A stretch of DNA of 64,000 nt from the NCBI RefSeq assembly GCF_052056295.1, contig NZ_CP182493.1, forward strand, positions 744,001 to 808,000. Direction: 5' to 3'. The notes under the pieces were generated by a model, which searched no databases, had not been told where the DNA came from, and saw only the letters and a list, made by a program, of their open reading frames with translations. Source of the DNA: Catenovulum sp052056295. GTDB taxonomy: Bacteria > Pseudomonadota > Gammaproteobacteria > Enterobacterales > Alteromonadaceae. This document shows, one piece after another, positions 45,482 through 52,688 of the stretch. The number at the start of each line of letters is the position of its first letter. The stretch's first letter is position 1. The translations under genes and the position numbers were made by a program.

Positions 45482-46156
45482 TTAGTAAATAAACCTTCCT
45501 ATCGGATTAAGCAACTTCGACAAACCTTGTGTAAATACCGGAGCATCATCCGCCACAGTTAAACACAAACAGCCATCGTTAGACACAGGACTATGAGTAA
45601 AACTCTCATCCAACCAAATAAAGTCGCCTTTAGAATAACTGCACATCTCATCCTCAAACGAGCCATCTAACAACACAGTTACCTCATAACCCTTGTGGGT
45701 ATGCATAGGTACACTGCCACCCGCGCCAATTTGCAACAAATAACTACGCACAGTGCCTTCATCCAAATCTAACCGAGCACGGGTTAACTTACCCACACCT
45801 TGAAACTTAGCCCAACTGACCGAATTTAACGCACGCGGCAAATTAACCTGCTTGCCCGCATACTCAACAGAGCGAACAGTTGGAGCTTCATCTACATAAT
45901 CACCTTTTTGGCTGGTAATTTGCGAAATCATTAAATCGTCAAAGTCGTCGTCTAAATCCACTTCAACATTATCAAAAACCGATTCATCCTCAATACTAAA
46001 AACCTCATCGGCTTTGGCTTGAGTTAACAAAGTAATCGCCTGCTGGCACTCGTCACACAATTCAACGTGCGCAGAAATAGCAATATTTAAAGCTGCTGGA
46101 AGTTCGCCAGCCACAAACGCGGCCAACAACTCATGTTTTGGATGATGCTTAATCAT
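45482..46156 (-). CDS. chrR: ChrR-family anti-sigma factor (zinc cupin)
   Basis: 224 residues. The N-terminal anti-sigma domain carries zinc ligands as HHPKHELLAAF followed by HVELCDEC (H-x3-C-x2-C). The C-terminal cupin has PMHTHKGYEV and later FTHSP, the His-x-His...Glu...His pattern that in ChrR binds zinc and is needed for response to singlet oxygen. It holds RpoE inactive until the signal arrives. Its start overlaps the rpoE stop by four bases. Symbol given by family and context. Confidence 0.93.
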   Translation of the reverse strand: MIKHHPKHELLAAFVAGELPAALNIAISAHVELCDECQQAITLLTQAKADEVFSIEDESVFDNVEVDLDDDFDDLMISQITSQKGDYVDEAPTVRSVEYAGKQVNLPRALNSVSWAKFQGVGKLTRARLDLDEGTVRSYLLQIGAGGSVPMHTHKGYEVTVLLDGSFEDEMCSYSKGDFIWLDESFTHSPVSNDGCLCLTVADDAPVFTQGLSKLLNPIGRFIY

Positions 46157-46782
46157 GAGTTTTCCTCAATTTGTTGTCTAAGTTTACCCAAGGCCAAACG
46201 CAAGCGCGATTTAACCGTACCAAGCGGAATATTTAACTGCTGCGCTAACTCCTCTTGAGTTAACTCATTAAAATAAACGCCACGTACCACCTGCTTTTGC
46301 GCCTCTGGTAAAGCATCAGCATATTTGGCAAGTTGTTGTTTAAGTAAATGGTCGGCAAATTCTTCAGTATCAACATCGGCTGCGTGCGCGTCGACAATTG
46401 GCCAAATATCGTCACTTAAACAATCTTCTTTATTGGTTTGCATTTTACGCAACATATCAAACGACAAATTACGCATAATGGTATACACCCAAGTGGTAAC
46501 CGCACCTTTGTCGGCGTTATATAGATGCGCTTTTCGCCATACAAGCGACATAGTTTCTTGCAACAAATCGTTGGCTAAAGCCTCCGAATTAAACTGCTTA
46601 AACCCAAAACTTTTAATTTTGGGTGCAAAGCTTTTAAACAGCAGCGCAAAGCTTTTTTTGTCGCGCTCAAGCGCAACGGCAATTAACCATTGTTTAAGCT
46701 CGGCCGACTGCTCTGGTGTAAGCATCGACCTTTTGTTTTCCACTTGGCTTTGATTCATAGTGCCATTTGATGTTTGCAGCAT
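46153..46782 (-). CDS. rpoE: ECF sigma factor RpoE, ECF11 group
   Basis: 209 residues. Sigma region 2 (FKSFAPKIKSFGFKQ, DLLQETMSLVWRKAHLY, TWVYTIMRNLSFDMLRK) and region 4 (LPEAQKQVVRGVYF, ELTQEELAQQLNIPLGTVKS) are complete, and the neighbour is a ChrR anti-sigma. An ATG eight codons in (46758) is an alternative start. A matching TGATCC-N16-CGTAAA promoter stands upstream inside the next gene, so autoregulation is expected. It probably commands the singlet-oxygen and lipid genes from 40 to 47.4 kb. Confidence 0.93.
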   Translation of the reverse strand: MLQTSNGTMNQSQVENKRSMLTPEQSAELKQWLIAVALERDKKSFALLFKSFAPKIKSFGFKQFNSEALANDLLQETMSLVWRKAHLYNADKGAVTTWVYTIMRNLSFDMLRKMQTNKEDCLSDDIWPIVDAHAADVDTEEFADHLLKQQLAKYADALPEAQKQVVRGVYFNELTQEELAQQLNIPLGTVKSRLRLALGKLRQQIEENS

Positions 46783-46809
46783 AAAAAATTATCACCAATC
46801 GACTCACGT

Positions 46810-47409
46810 TTAGCTGTATTTACGCGGGTGCTCAGTAATTGGATCACTTTTGTTTTCACCATTAATTATAGTGGCTAAAAACGACAAGCACTCATCAAAA
46901 CTGTTCGGCACCATAAATTCAAGCTTTTTCTCCACCGGCAAAGGCAAAAGCTCAACAAAACGTGCGCATACCCAGGTAGGACTATCAAATTCAGGATTCG
47001 GATACATTTTGGCGTACTCAGGCATACTGCGGTGAATTTCTTGCAATGCAGCTGACAACTTGCGCGATTTACTGCACAAATCGGCCTGCGGCCAATGGCT
47101 AACTGGCTGAACATTGGCAACACGTAAACCGTCGTCTTCTACCTTAATGTCAGAAATTTCCACCAACTCACGTGTTCTAATATCAATAATTAATAAGCCG
47201 TCGTCGCGCTGCGAAAAATCAACAATATCAACCCAAGCCCCAAGTTTTGACGTATTAAAATCAGCATCCGGCAAATAAGTAGACAACACAAAACCCTGCC
47301 CACTCGCCGCTTGCTTAACTAAACGCAAATACCTAGGCTCAAATATTTTTAACTGAGTAACGCCCTTAGGAAACAAAACCAAAGGCAATGGAAACACACC
47401 TAATTGCAT
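46810..47409 (-). CDS. LON N-terminal-like substrate-binding domain protein
   Basis: 199 residues with the stand-alone LON substrate-binding domain: VFPLPLVLFPKGVTQLKIFE, PRYLRLVKQA and FVLSTYLPD at the start, and a helical C-terminal part (FVELLPLPVEKKLEFMV). No protease or ATPase part follows, as is usual for this cytosolic family. It precedes rpoE on the same strand and has its own RpoE-type promoter, while the rpoE promoter lies in its last codons. It probably recognises damaged proteins, which is inference. Confidence 0.88.
   Translation of the reverse strand: MQLGVFPLPLVLFPKGVTQLKIFEPRYLRLVKQAASGQGFVLSTYLPDADFNTSKLGAWVDIVDFSQRDDGLLIIDIRTRELVEISDIKVEDDGLRVANVQPVSHWPQADLCSKSRKLSAALQEIHRSMPEYAKMYPNPEFDSPTWVCARFVELLPLPVEKKLEFMVPNSFDECLSFLATIINGENKSDPITEHPRKYS
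46819..46846 (-). promoter_or_regulatory. Predicted autoregulatory RpoE promoter
   Basis: Minus strand: TGATCC (46846-46841), 16 bases, CGTAAA (46824-46819). It is inside the 3' end of the LON-domain gene and 37 bases before the rpoE ATG. Identical in hexamers and spacing to the site at 47441-47468. Confidence 0.8.
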
Positions 47410-47440
47410 ACAAAAACTTAATTGTTGATAGATGTGTTAC

Positions 47441-47468
47441 TTTACGAGGGGTGAGTAAAAAGGGATCA
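47441..47468 (-). promoter_or_regulatory. Predicted RpoE promoter of the LON-domain gene
   Basis: Minus strand: TGATCC (47468-47463), 16 bases, CGTAAA (47446-47441), 32 bases before the LON-domain ATG. Third member of the set of ECF11-type promoters in this window. Confidence 0.8.
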
Positions 47469-47534
47469 GTAAAACCATTGCAGCCAAAGTTTTAACCCTT
47501 ATTGATTTGTTTGTTATGTTTAATTACACTCAAT

Positions 47535-47553
47535 GGTACAGAATTAAGTACAG
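47535..47553. promoter_or_regulatory. Possible YefM operator
   Basis: Two GTACA copies (47536-47540 and 47548-47552), 12 bases apart, stand just before the antitoxin's ribosome site. YefM-type antitoxins bind TGTAC-containing repeats at their own promoter, so this is a likely autoregulatory site. Confidence 0.45.
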
Positions 47554-47562
47554 GATATTTTT

Positions 47563-47814
47563 ATGGACGCGATTAGCTACACCACAGCACGAGCAAACCT
47601 AGCAAAAACAATGGAAAAAGTTTGCGCTGATCATGCACCAGTAATTATTACCCGCAAAAGCGAAAGCCCAGTTGTAATGATGTCTTTAGAAGATTTCGAA
47701 GCAATGCAAGAAACAACATACCTATTAAGATCGCCAGCTAACGCTAGAGCGCTTTTGGAATCTATTGCTGAGTTGGAAGCTGGTAATGGTACAGAAAGAG
47801 AATTAATAGAGTGA
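47563..47814 (+). CDS. yefM: YefM antitoxin (Phd/YefM family)
   Basis: 83 residues, the same length as E. coli YefM and close to it across the chain: an ISYTTARANLAKTMEKVCAD opening, PVIITRKSESPVVMMSLEDF, and ETTYLLRSPANARALLESI. The N-terminus is the DNA-binding, dimerising part and the acidic C-terminus wraps the toxin. AGGA precedes the ATG. The stop overlaps the toxin's GTG start by four bases. It neutralises YoeB and represses the operon. Confidence 0.95.
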   Translation: MDAISYTTARANLAKTMEKVCADHAPVIITRKSESPVVMMSLEDFEAMQETTYLLRSPANARALLESIAELEAGNGTERELIE

Positions 47815-48065
47815 AATTAACGTTTTCAACAACGGCTTGGGAACAATATTTGTACTGGCAAAGTACTGATAAAAAGATACTCAAAAGAATAAACACGCTG
47901 ATAAAAGACATTCAACGTGAACCATATGAAGGTATCGGAAAGCCAGAGCCATTGAAACATGGCCTTTCAGGTTATTGGTCTAGAAGAATTAATGATGAAC
48001 ACAGAATTGTTTATAAATACCAAAACGAAACAATTTTGATAGCACAACTGCGTTATCACTATTAA
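47811..48065 (+). CDS. yoeB: YoeB mRNA-interferase toxin
   Basis: 84 residues, GTG start, near the E. coli YoeB length and pattern: WEQYLYWQSTDKKILKRINT, EGIGKPEPLKHGLSGYWSRR and the terminal LRYHY. The catalytic residues expected from YoeB are present: Glu in GKPEPLKH, Arg in SRRINDEHR and His in RYHY, so it should be active. It cleaves mRNA in the ribosome A site. The pair sits at the border of a defence-like region. Confidence 0.95.
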   Translation: MKLTFSTTAWEQYLYWQSTDKKILKRINTLIKDIQREPYEGIGKPEPLKHGLSGYWSRRINDEHRIVYKYQNETILIAQLRYHY

Positions 48066-48067
48066 AC

Positions 48068-48141
48068 AAAAGTAAAATAGAGTTTACTTTTACAATAGAA
48101 ACTAATTTAAAACCCTTAAAAGTAAATTTAAACTTACTTTT
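48068..48141. terminator. Two AT-rich hairpins between convergent genes
   Basis: AAAAGTAAA/TTTACTTTT (48068-48091) and AAAAGTAA/TTACTTTT (48118-48141) repeat the same arm sequence on both sides of a short linker. Each ends in T-runs when read on the plus strand, and the second covers the stop of the minus-strand gene. They probably end transcription from both sides. Confidence 0.55.
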
Positions 48142-48799
48142 ATGAGTCGATATACCGACAAGCTGGAAAGGCATTACAGGCCAAAAATTCATTACCCTTA
48201 TTTTTGCCACGCTGAGCAGTTTTAGTAATTAACTGCGACTGACATTTTGGGCAAGTTTTATTGTTTGGGCTATCAATTGCGAGCTGTTGAACATCAGTTG
48301 CCATTGGGGTAACTACTGATTCAGCAACAAATAGCTGGTTGCGAATGTCATCTACTGAATACTTAGCTCTGGCTTTAAATCTATGAAGTTTTAAACCTGC
48401 AGACTCGCAAGCTGATTCTACAAACACATCACGCAAATGGGTTTTAGGCTTTAAGTGTGAAGCATCGTCTAATTCAACTACAGCGATAATAGACAAGTCA
48501 TTGGCGTCACATAAAACAAAATCAAAATGCTTGGCAGATATTTTATTAAAAGCTATTTGCCAATGCTTACGCCCTAACCCTTTGGCTGGCTTTAACACAT
48601 CGGCAATTCGTACTTTGCCCATAACTACAACATGGCTTGGGCATGCAAGTTGTAACGCTCCTAAAAACGATCTTTCTGCCGCAGTAAATAACGGGCCAAT
48701 TTTGGTATAGCTATAACCGCTACTTTTGTTTATAAAACCCAGCAGCAAGCCAAAAACAATACACAAAACCAACATTAACAAGATAAAAAGTAAACTCAT
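48140..48799 (-). CDS. DUF2726 protein with C-terminal topoisomerase-type zinc finger
   Basis: 219 residues. One N-terminal membrane helix (LLFILLMLVLCIVFGLLLGF) is followed by DUF2726 (LFTAAERSFLGALQLACPSH, HFDFVLCDANDLSIIAVVEL, ESACESAGLKLHRF), a restriction-endonuclease-like fold with D...ExE-type acidic residues (DFVLCD, VELDDASH). The tail is a C4 zinc finger as in topoisomerase I (CPKCQSQLITKTAQRGKNKG, CNAFPAC). It may bind or cut nucleic acid at the membrane; no role is proven. Confidence 0.87.
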   Translation of the reverse strand: MSLLFILLMLVLCIVFGLLLGFINKSSGYSYTKIGPLFTAAERSFLGALQLACPSHVVVMGKVRIADVLKPAKGLGRKHWQIAFNKISAKHFDFVLCDANDLSIIAVVELDDASHLKPKTHLRDVFVESACESAGLKLHRFKARAKYSVDDIRNQLFVAESVVTPMATDVQQLAIDSPNNKTCPKCQSQLITKTAQRGKNKGNEFLACNAFPACRYIDS

Positions 48800-48825
48800 G
48801 TTTCTTCCTTAAAACGATTAAACAG

Positions 48826-48975
48826 TTATTCAATAATTGCCTTTAGGCGGGCAAAGGTTCGCATATTTTCAGTAGAGTATTTAACCTCATAGTCAGGGTT
48901 AGTCGCAATTAACTCGCACACCTCACTCACCAGAATTTTAGGGGCGAAGCGAGTATAATTTCCGAGTGCAGTGAT
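48826..48975 (-). pseudogene. Possible 3' remnant of a lost gene
   Basis: A minus-strand frame open for 49 codons without a start reads GNYTRFAPKILVSEVCELIA then TNPDYEVKYSTENMRTFARL and ends KAIIE-stop. Its composition is protein-like and its codon use resembles its neighbours. It lies directly behind the last gene of the TIR operon. I cannot name the family. It may be the tail of a gene replaced when the TIR operon arrived. Confidence 0.35.
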
Positions 48976-48978
48976 TTA

Positions 48979-49458
48979 TTATGTTTCGCCACTTTCTAAA
49001 TCTGTTAAGTCCTCAACTCCAGCCATTTCAGCCAACATCTGAGTATAGGTTCTTAGTACGTTCTGTAGTCTTTCTAGCTCAGCTCGAAATTCAGCACACT
49101 TTTCAGGATCATCAAAAGCCCCTTTGACTGAAAGCCCATGCCATTTTGCTGTAAATGGCCTCACAACTTGATTTAACACGACTACAGCAATCTTGGTAAA
49201 CTCGATGCAATGACGACCATTGTTTTTCATCACATCTCGAGTAATGCCAAATATAGAATAAATACTAGTCAATGCAGTCTTTTCGTCCCCATGCTCAATG
49301 TGCAAACTCTGGGTCGTTACTCTGGTAAGTAATTCTATATATAGCTCCCATGCCGCTGCCTTATCTTCATCTTGAGGCTTCCATTCCATATCAAGAAATG
49401 GCGTCTTGATTTTTAGAGAAGTCATATCCCATTGCTCTAGCCACTTACTCCACTTCAT
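48979..49458 (-). CDS. Helical partner protein of the TIR operon, unknown function
   Basis: About 159 residues from the ATG at 49458, which overlaps the preceding stop in TAATG and has AAGGTGG upstream. It is predicted almost entirely helical; conserved-looking segments are AAWELYIELLTRVTTQSL, DEKTALTSIYSIFGITRDVM and VVLNQVVRPFTAKWHGLSV, with a C-terminal ERLQNVLRTYTQMLAEMAG. No TIR, nuclease or membrane motif is seen. Strict coupling to a ThsB-like gene makes it a likely adaptor, regulator or effector of that system. Confidence 0.7.
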   Translation of the reverse strand: MKWSKWLEQWDMTSLKIKTPFLDMEWKPQDEDKAAAWELYIELLTRVTTQSLHIEHGDEKTALTSIYSIFGITRDVMKNNGRHCIEFTKIAVVVLNQVVRPFTAKWHGLSVKGAFDDPEKCAEFRAELERLQNVLRTYTQMLAEMAGVEDLTDLESGET

Positions 49459-50039
49459 TAGAACCACCTTTCACCGCTGCGATTATTTACAAAATTGTCA
49501 TATGAATTATCAGGATTAATTTTATTCCGCCTATTAAATGCCTCATGTATCCAATCATGCACTATTTGGGGGTCTTCACTCCAATTGTATATTTTTGCAA
49601 ACCCACACTGAATATTATAATGAAGTCTAGGAGGTATAGTGTTGCTTATGTAGTTATTGGGTTCGTTATATGGTCTGGGGTAGGTTGGCAACAATATCCC
49701 TATCAACCCAGATCTAGGATTAAATTGTGTATTCCTGATACTTGAACCTATTTCCCAGTCTACATGTTTCCTTTTCCAAGTTTCAGAACCAATTAGCACA
49801 ACCGTTACAGTTGAGTCTCTTAAGTATTCATCTCTAATTTTTTGTCGAATTGTTTCAGCTGGCAAATAGCTATTTATATCTCCAATCTGAACTGATTTAG
49901 AAACCATAATATCGTTAGCGCCAGAAAACAAATGCTCAAATCTATTTCTATAATACTGATCATTGGCATGATAATAACTAACGAAAACTTTATGCCTATT
50001 TGTGAAACCGGATAAACCACCAAGTATGTTATAACTCAT
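49458..50039 (-). CDS. ThsB-like TIR protein (DUF1863/TIR-like)
   Basis: About 193 residues from the ATG at 50039, two bases after the preceding stop. The TIR-like fold shows HKVFVSYYHANDQYYRNRFE at strand one, the RQKIRDEYLRDSTVTVVLIG middle typical of the DUF1863/ThsB group, and KRKHVDWEIGSSI holding the glutamate at the usual NADase position. In Thoeris such proteins sense phage and make a cyclic ADP-ribose signal. No ThsA gene is seen in the window, so the partner differs here. Confidence 0.82.
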   Translation of the reverse strand: MSYNILGGLSGFTNRHKVFVSYYHANDQYYRNRFEHLFSGANDIMVSKSVQIGDINSYLPAETIRQKIRDEYLRDSTVTVVLIGSETWKRKHVDWEIGSSIRNTQFNPRSGLIGILLPTYPRPYNEPNNYISNTIPPRLHYNIQCGFAKIYNWSEDPQIVHDWIHEAFNRRNKINPDNSYDNFVNNRSGERWF

Positions 50040-50041
50040 AT

Positions 50042-50617
50042 TTAAGCATTCCAATCAAGTATACTATCTAATGGGTGATGAGAATTACTGTGGCTTTCCA
50101 ATGATTCATTGATACCCGAATAAGGTTTTGTGAGCTTATAATTACGTATTACTCTCTCGATGTACTCGTTCAAGCTCTTTGTCCCATGGATAAGTGTTCC
50201 GATTTTTAGGAAATCAGGCAAATCCACAGCACCTTTTAACTTTAAACTACTAATCTCTTTACCTGATTTTTTTGCGTATCCAAGCTCGTATGGAACCCAC
50301 CATGACTTGCTGGTTTCCTCACTAATAAGACACATTGCATGAGAACTACTAGTAATTCCCCTTTCAATAAGAGCAGTTATTTCTGCAGAATCTCCTTTTC
50401 TCACTGCGCGCTGAAGTGCATCATCATGAATATCTAGATATACATCTATATCCGCTTTTTCCATTATATAATCAGCAATACCTTCTACTGCTGCCTTATC
50501 GATTGATATATGCGCTAAAAAAATGCAAGGTTTATCTTCGCCTATCAAAGAAGAACGTTTGTTCAAACTATAAGATTCCATCCCTGCAGACGTTAAAGCT
50601 CTGTTTCTTCCTGCCAT
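50042..50617 (-). CDS. TIR-like domain protein
   Basis: 191 residues, AAGGA before the ATG. TIR-like order: CIFLAHISIDKAAVEGIADY (first strand and helix), DIDVYLDIHDDALQRAVRKG (BB-loop region), SSHAMCLISEETSKSWW and VPYELGYAKK with the conserved glutamate after W. The last 50 residues are polar and may be unstructured. It overlaps none of its neighbours but lies only 12 bases from the gene before it and two from the next ATG. It probably cleaves or senses NAD+ or signals to it. Confidence 0.8.
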   Translation of the reverse strand: MAGRNRALTSAGMESYSLNKRSSLIGEDKPCIFLAHISIDKAAVEGIADYIMEKADIDVYLDIHDDALQRAVRKGDSAEITALIERGITSSSHAMCLISEETSKSWWVPYELGYAKKSGKEISSLKLKGAVDLPDFLKIGTLIHGTKSLNEYIERVIRNYKLTKPYSGINESLESHSNSHHPLDSILDWNA

Positions 50618-50629
50618 AATTTTTCCTTT

Positions 50630-51481
50630 TTATATGCGCTTTAATTGTTTAATAGCTGATTCAACCAATTCTTGTATGGCTGTATCATTTAAATGGTCTA
50701 TATACTTGTAGTCTTGCAGTAGTGGAGGTATTTTTTCAAAGTCCACACCTAAATTTACAACTATTAATGACTTATTCTTTTTCATTCTGGAGTTTATGAA
50801 ATAATTACACTCAGCTTCTGTCCATCCAGACTGTTTTGATAGAAAATTATTCGATAAAAATAAAATTCCTAGTTCGCAGTCCATTAATCCTTCATTAACT
50901 TTCGACGTTATACTATCTCCAGCTATAATTTCTTCTTTATCGTACCAAACTTTTAGCTCTGACTTTTGTAATTCATTAAAATACTGGTCAACAATTATTT
51001 TGTCCCTAGAGGAATGAGATAAAAATACTTTTTTCTTTTTCTCTAACACTGGTTTCCCCCAAGCTTCATACATAACATTCCTATCGGGGTGAAGGAAAAG
51101 TTCATTCTTATTTTCTGTCATTATATCTTCAATGTACTCAGAATCAGTAAAAGTAACTAATGAATACCCCTTTCGACTTGCGGCTTCTAATAATTCAGGA
51201 AGAAATACATTGTATGCCCTAATTTTGTGGGGATAATTTTGCGAAAGCCAACTATCAAAATCAGAATCAGCTTTTTCAAAACTTAGGCTAAAGTACATTT
51301 CAAGATTGTAAGGGTTGTTGTTTATGAATAAACCACACCCCGTGAGTTGGAATCTATTAAAATTGTCTAAAACATCTTTAACAAACTTTCTTTCTTCCAG
51401 ACGATTTCCATAATCAAGTGAAAAAAGATACGATTTATGTTTCATTTTTGAGTTCTTATCATTATCAACATATTCAATCAT
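50630..51481 (-). CDS. TIR domain protein with unknown N-terminal domain
   Basis: About 283 residues from the ATG at 51481 (AGAGG upstream); a longer frame from 51547 would overlap the small leader gene. Residues 1-145 are an unrecognised domain (YLFSLDYGNRLEERKFVKDV, AYNVFLPELLEAASRKGYSL), possibly a sensor. Residues 150-283 are a TIR domain: KKVFLSHSSRDKIIVDQYFN, LKVWYDKEEIIAGDSITSKV and GWTEAECNYFI with glutamates at the catalytic position. Base composition looks more AT-rich than that of neighbours, in keeping with transfer. Confidence 0.85.
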   Translation of the reverse strand: MIEYVDNDKNSKMKHKSYLFSLDYGNRLEERKFVKDVLDNFNRFQLTGCGLFINNNPYNLEMYFSLSFEKADSDFDSWLSQNYPHKIRAYNVFLPELLEAASRKGYSLVTFTDSEYIEDIMTENKNELFLHPDRNVMYEAWGKPVLEKKKKVFLSHSSRDKIIVDQYFNELQKSELKVWYDKEEIIAGDSITSKVNEGLMDCELGILFLSNNFLSKQSGWTEAECNYFINSRMKKNKSLIVVNLGVDFEKIPPLLQDYKYIDHLNDTAIQELVESAIKQLKRI

Positions 51482-51494
51482 TTTAACGTACCTC

Positions 51495-51707
51495 TTATTT
51501 TTCTTTATTAGGTAGACAAAGAACGGAAGCGGATAGCGCTCTGACAATAGAGTTATACTTAGTGCTTTTTAGTGCTTTAGAAGCTAGACTCTCTACTTTA
51601 GCCCGCGTTTGTTTACTTTTAGCTATTTGAGATGAATTATTATTTGTCAATGTTTTAGCTGCTTTATATGCAACCTTTCTCGATGTAACCATAGTATTTT
51701 TTGGCAT
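51495..51707 (-). CDS. Small basic protein leading the TIR operon
   Basis: 70 residues from the ATG at 51707, which has the strong site GGGAGG. The chain is very rich in Lys, Ser, Ala and Thr (VTSRKVAYKAAKTLTNNNSS, QIAKSKQTRAKVESLASKAL). Short proteins with a VTSxxVAxKAxxxL opening recur in bacterial genomes, as far as I recall, without known function. Its position as first gene of the operon, 13 bases before the TIR gene, suggests a trigger, inhibitor or DNA/RNA-binding accessory. Confidence 0.65.
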   Translation of the reverse strand: MPKNTMVTSRKVAYKAAKTLTNNNSSQIAKSKQTRAKVESLASKALKSTKYNSIVRALSASVLCLPNKEK

Positions 51708-51828
51708 AGTACCTCCCGTATAGTTTAGTGAAGTTCGATGAAACGACCTCATTGAGTTACATGGGGATTAACCACTGACTGTTCAACCAGTACTGAATAA
51801 AAAAACATGGCTTAAAAGAAACACACAA

Positions 51829-51851
51829 CTCCGTTCTCTGGTGAAACGGAG
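51829..51851 (-). terminator. Terminator of the DUF1883-TIR gene
   Basis: CTCCGTT and AACGGAG form a 7-bp stem with a nine-base loop, followed on the minus strand by TTGTGTGTTTCTTTT. It separates the single DUF1883-TIR gene from the five-gene TIR operon. Confidence 0.55.
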
Positions 51852-51879
51852 CGCAGCTTAGTTTTTCCTTAGCAGCACT

Positions 51880-52688
51880 CTGTTATGCCTTGGATCTTAT
51901 TAACTCTGCTATTTCAGCTGCAATCTCTTCAATCGTATGTGTTGCCGTGCTGCGTGCTACTTTATCCGCGATTGAAGGGCTAAAGTCCATTACCTGTTGT
52001 TTGGTAATGTTATGCCATATTGGTAGAAGAATTTGTTCACCAGATACAGTTCGGGTAACAATTCCGTCTAACTCATAGTTGGTCCAGCCCTTGTCAATAA
52101 AGGCTGGGGACAAAATAACAAGGCCGACTCGGCTGTTAGCTAGGCCTTTATCAATTTTATGCCTAAGACTATCGCCAATGCGCAGTGTCATTTCGTCGAA
52201 CCACACATTTAACCCCTCATTGATCAAAGCACCTGCAAGAGGACGAACAAAATCATCTTTATCTTCGGATGCATGTGAGATAAATACATCGTGAACCTCA
52301 ACACCGCTCTCTGTTGATGGTGGTATATTATCTCGAACAAGGCTTGGAACTTCTCTCAACGCTCGTTCTTGTATATCAGGTAATGTACTAGGCAAAACCC
52401 GAACGGACGCCCTTGTACTGCCCCTGAGCCCTTGCATATCAACTGCGACATGCCAATGCCCAGAAGAAGGAATTTGCAGCCTAACTGGTGATTTTTTGGC
52501 CAAACCGCCAATATAGCGATGACCTCTACCATTCTTGTAGCTATTAAAATTTGAGACATCCATTAATCGAACATTAGCGCCACTTGTAAGGGCAATTTCT
52601 ACAATTTCCCCGCGTTTCCTTTGACCAAGATCGGTATGAACGAACTGCACTCTTTAAGTACTCCTTATCTCTACGCAGGGCATAACAG
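51880..52688. repeat. Exact 10-bp inverted repeats bounding the DUF1883-TIR gene
   Basis: CTGTTATGCC at 51880-51889 and GGCATAACAG at 52679-52688 are exact inverted copies. The first contains the stop codon of the gene and the second lies 29 bases before its start. The GTTATGCC/GGCATAAC form is that of the R-box ends of integron attC sites, and a stop codon inside such a box is common in gene cassettes. A complete attC is not visible, so this is suggestive only. Confidence 0.5.
51883..52650 (-). CDS. DUF1883-TIR fusion protein
   Basis: 255 residues, GTG start with AAGGAG ten bases before. Residues 1-87 match DUF1883 (VHTDLGQRKRGEIVEIALTS, MDVSNFNSYKNG, VRLQIPSSGHWHVAVDMQG). A linker leads to a TIR domain at about 120-255: HDVFISHASEDKDDFVRPLA, LNVWFDEMTLRIGDSLRHKI, and KGWTNYELDGIV with the catalytic-position glutamate. 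Known as a stand-alone two-domain architecture, likely an NAD+-consuming defence effector with DUF1883 as sensor. It is a separate transcription unit. Confidence 0.88.
   Translation of the reverse strand: MQFVHTDLGQRKRGEIVEIALTSGANVRLMDVSNFNSYKNGRGHRYIGGLAKKSPVRLQIPSSGHWHVAVDMQGLRGSTRASVRVLPSTLPDIQERALREVPSLVRDNIPPSTESGVEVHDVFISHASEDKDDFVRPLAGALINEGLNVWFDEMTLRIGDSLRHKIDKGLANSRVGLVILSPAFIDKGWTNYELDGIVTRTVSGEQILLPIWHNITKQQVMDFSPSIADKVARSTATHTIEEIAAEIAELIRSKA

Noticed and set aside
48979..52650. Canonical Thoeris system
   Set aside because: A ThsB-like protein is present, but no ThsA (SIR2 or other effector with SLOG domain) is seen in the window.
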